This document shows, in pieces, positions 5,799 through 7,073 of a DNA stretch of 7,073 bases. The notes beneath the pieces are model-generated. The model saw nothing but the letters and a program-made list of their open reading frames with translations. It did no database searches and had not been told where the DNA came from. The stretch is from the NCBI GenBank assembly GCA_049792875.1, contig JBARBI010000162.1, positions 1 to 7,073 of the forward strand. The letters run 5' to 3'. Within the stretch, counting starts at the first letter, position 1; every line of letters begins with the position of its first letter. Source of the DNA: Sulfotelmatobacter sp049792875. GTDB taxonomy: Bacteria; Acidobacteriota; Terriglobia; Terriglobales; Acidobacteriaceae. The position numbers and the translations under genes were made by a program.

Positions 5799-7073
5799 TC
5801 AGGCAAGGTCGTAGCGATCACGGTTCATGACCTTGTTCCACGCAACCGCGAAGTCCTTCACAAACGCCTCCTTCGAGTCGTTACACGCATAGACTTCTGC
5901 CAGTGCCCGGAGCTGGGAGTTCGAACCGAACAGCAGATCGACGCGCGTGCCGGTCCACTTGATTTTGTCCGTCGCCCGATCGCGCCCCTCGTACACGCCT
6001 TCGGATGTAGAGGAGGGCTCCCACCTCGTATTCATGTCGAGCAGGTTGACGAAGAAATCATTCGTCAGCGTTTCGGGCCGGTTGGTGAAGACACCGTGTT
6101 TGGTCTGCCCGAAGTTCGCATTCAGGGCACGCATGCCGCCGACGAGAACCGTCATCTCGGGGGCTGTCAGTGTCAGCAACTGCGCCCGATCCACCAGCAA
6201 CTCCTCAGCCGACAGGACCTGTCCACTTCGGAGGTAGTTGCGGAACCCGTCAGCGATCGGCTCCATTACGGCGAATGAGTGCACGTCGGTCTGCTTCTGC
6301 GAAGCATCCGTGCGCCCCGGCGAGAAAGGGATCTTCACTTTGTGCCCGGCCCTTTTTGCAGCTTCCTCGACTGCTGCGCAGCCGCCCAGCACGATCAGGT
6401 CGGCGAGCGAGACCTTCTTCGCTTTGTTCCCGTTGGACTTGCTCCCGTTGGATTGGGAGCTGTTGAACTCCTTTTGGATCGCCTCCAGCTTCTTGAGAAC
6501 TTTCGCCAGTGCAGTCGGCTGGTTCACTTCCCAATCCTTTTGCGGCGCGAGGCGAATGCGCGCCCCGTTCGCCCCACCGCGCTTGTCGGAGCCGCGGAAC
6601 GACGCCGCCGACGCCCAGGCAGTCGTGACCAGTTGGGAGATCGACAGTCCGGATGCGAGGATCTTTGCTTTCAGAGCAGTAATCTCCTTCTCCCCGATCA
6701 ATTTATGATCCACAGCGGGAACAGGATCTTGCCACAGCAGGGGCTCCTTCGGAACGAGCGGGCCAAGGTAGCGCGAGATCGGTCCCATGTCGCGGTGCGT
6801 CAACTTGAACCACGCCCGCGCAAACGCGTCTGCCAACTGATCCGGATGCTCGTAAAAGCGCCGTGAAATTTTTTCGTAAGCAGGGTCGAGCCGCAAGGCG
6901 AGGTCAGTGGTCAGCATGGATGGCGCGTGATGCTTTGACGGATCTTGCGCATCGGGCACCGTACCGGCGCCTGCGCCATTTTTCGGTGTCCACTGATGCG
7001 CACCGGCCGGACTCTTCGTCAGTTCCCATTCGTAGCTGAACAGGTTCGTGAAAAAGTTGTTGCTCCACTGGGT
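5799..7073 (-). CDS. katG: Catalase-peroxidase KatG, C-terminal part (5' end beyond window)
   Basis: The frame is open to the right edge; 424 C-terminal residues are present, beginning TQWSNNFFTNLFSYEWELTKSPAGAHQW. KatG is a cytoplasmic bifunctional haem enzyme that dismutates H2O2 and oxidises peroxidatic donors. The fragment corresponds to roughly residue 326 onward of the M. tuberculosis protein. It keeps the aspartate that hydrogen-bonds the proximal histidine (fragment D57 in SMLTTDLALRLD, equivalent to D381) and the conserved stretches HRDMGPISRYLGPLVPKEPLLWQDPVPAV, SSFRGSDKRGGANGARIRL-type, PFSPGRTDASQ, LTAPEMTVLVGGMR and LTNDFFVNLLDM. The distal pocket, proximal histidine, proximal tryptophan and Met-Tyr-Trp adduct lie upstream and cannot be checked. 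A valine GTG codon at 6957-6959 is internal and not a start. The C-terminus, KVMNRDRYDLA, is normal. A Ser/Asn/Lys-rich insertion occurs at fragment positions near 205-220. Confidence 0.96.
   Translation of the reverse strand, partial: TQWSNNFFTNLFSYEWELTKSPAGAHQWTPKNGAGAGTVPDAQDPSKHHAPSMLTTDLALRLDPAYEKISRRFYEHPDQLADAFARAWFKLTHRDMGPISRYLGPLVPKEPLLWQDPVPAVDHKLIGEKEITALKAKILASGLSISQLVTTAWASAASFRGSDKRGGANGARIRLAPQKDWEVNQPTALAKVLKKLEAIQKEFNSSQSNGSKSNGNKAKKVSLADLIVLGGCAAVEEAAKRAGHKVKIPFSPGRTDASQKQTDVHSFAVMEPIADGFRNYLRSGQVLSAEELLVDRAQLLTLTAPEMTVLVGGMRALNANFGQTKHGVFTNRPETLTNDFFVNLLDMNTRWEPSSTSEGVYEGRDRATDKIKWTGTRVDLLFGSNSQLRALAEVYACNDSKEAFVKDFAVAWNKVMNRDRYDLA
6424..6453. repeat. 15-bp tandem repeat inside katG (two units)
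   Basis: TTGTTCCCGTTGGAC (6424-6438) is followed directly by TTGCTCCCGTTGGAT (6439-6453), 13 of 15 bases identical. In the katG frame it encodes SNGSK-SNGNK, a surface-type linker just before the VSLADLIVLGG helix. The unit length is a multiple of three, so the repeat changes linker length without breaking the frame. Confidence 0.7.

Noticed and set aside
6279..6866. 195-codon plus-strand open frame antisense to katG
   Set aside because: It is a shadow of the strongly conserved katG frame and has no recognisable protein features.
6957..6959. GTG as a start codon that would make a free-standing short KatG C-terminal protein
   Set aside because: The frame stays open to the window edge and the 38 upstream codons match KatG closely, so the GTG is an internal valine.

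Overview
The window looks like chromosomal DNA from a GC-rich, free-living soil-type bacterium, most plausibly an acidobacterium (Terriglobia-like). This is an inference. It rests on the combination of a one-piece winged-helix / membrane-segment / TolB-like / TPR regulator (a family greatly expanded in Acidobacteriota), a secreted vanadium haloperoxidase and a secreted YtcJ-type amidohydrolase. No rRNA or marker gene is present to settle it.

Layout. (1) 75-1358, minus: an exported vanadium-dependent haloperoxidase / PAP2-superfamily enzyme with a complete set of vanadate-binding residues. (2) 1359-1541: a 183-bp divergent promoter region with a TTGTG-N10-CACAA dyad. (3) 1542-3554, plus: a CadC/ToxR-like membrane-bound regulator with an OmpR-type DNA-binding domain, one membrane helix, a TolB/FlgO-like domain and about eight TPRs. 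(4) 3555-3665: a short convergent gap with one copy of a 25-bp repeat. (5) 3666-5456, minus: an exported metal-dependent amidohydrolase. (6) 5457-5798: a 342-bp non-coding region holding the second copy of the 25-bp repeat and several stem-loops, including a 14-bp stem. (7) 5799-7073, minus: the C-terminal part of the catalase-peroxidase KatG, running off the right edge.

How the genes may work together. The haloperoxidase and the regulator are divergent and share one promoter region, so local control of the haloperoxidase is a reasonable hypothesis. The haloperoxidase consumes H2O2 outside the cytoplasm and KatG removes it inside, so both touch peroxide chemistry, but they are not co-transcribed and the link is only thematic. 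The amidohydrolase appears to be a separate transcription unit. All four coding genes are recognisable families. The least explained sequence is the 5457-5798 gap and the repeat pair that brackets the amidohydrolase gene. I see no convincing novel multi-gene system here.
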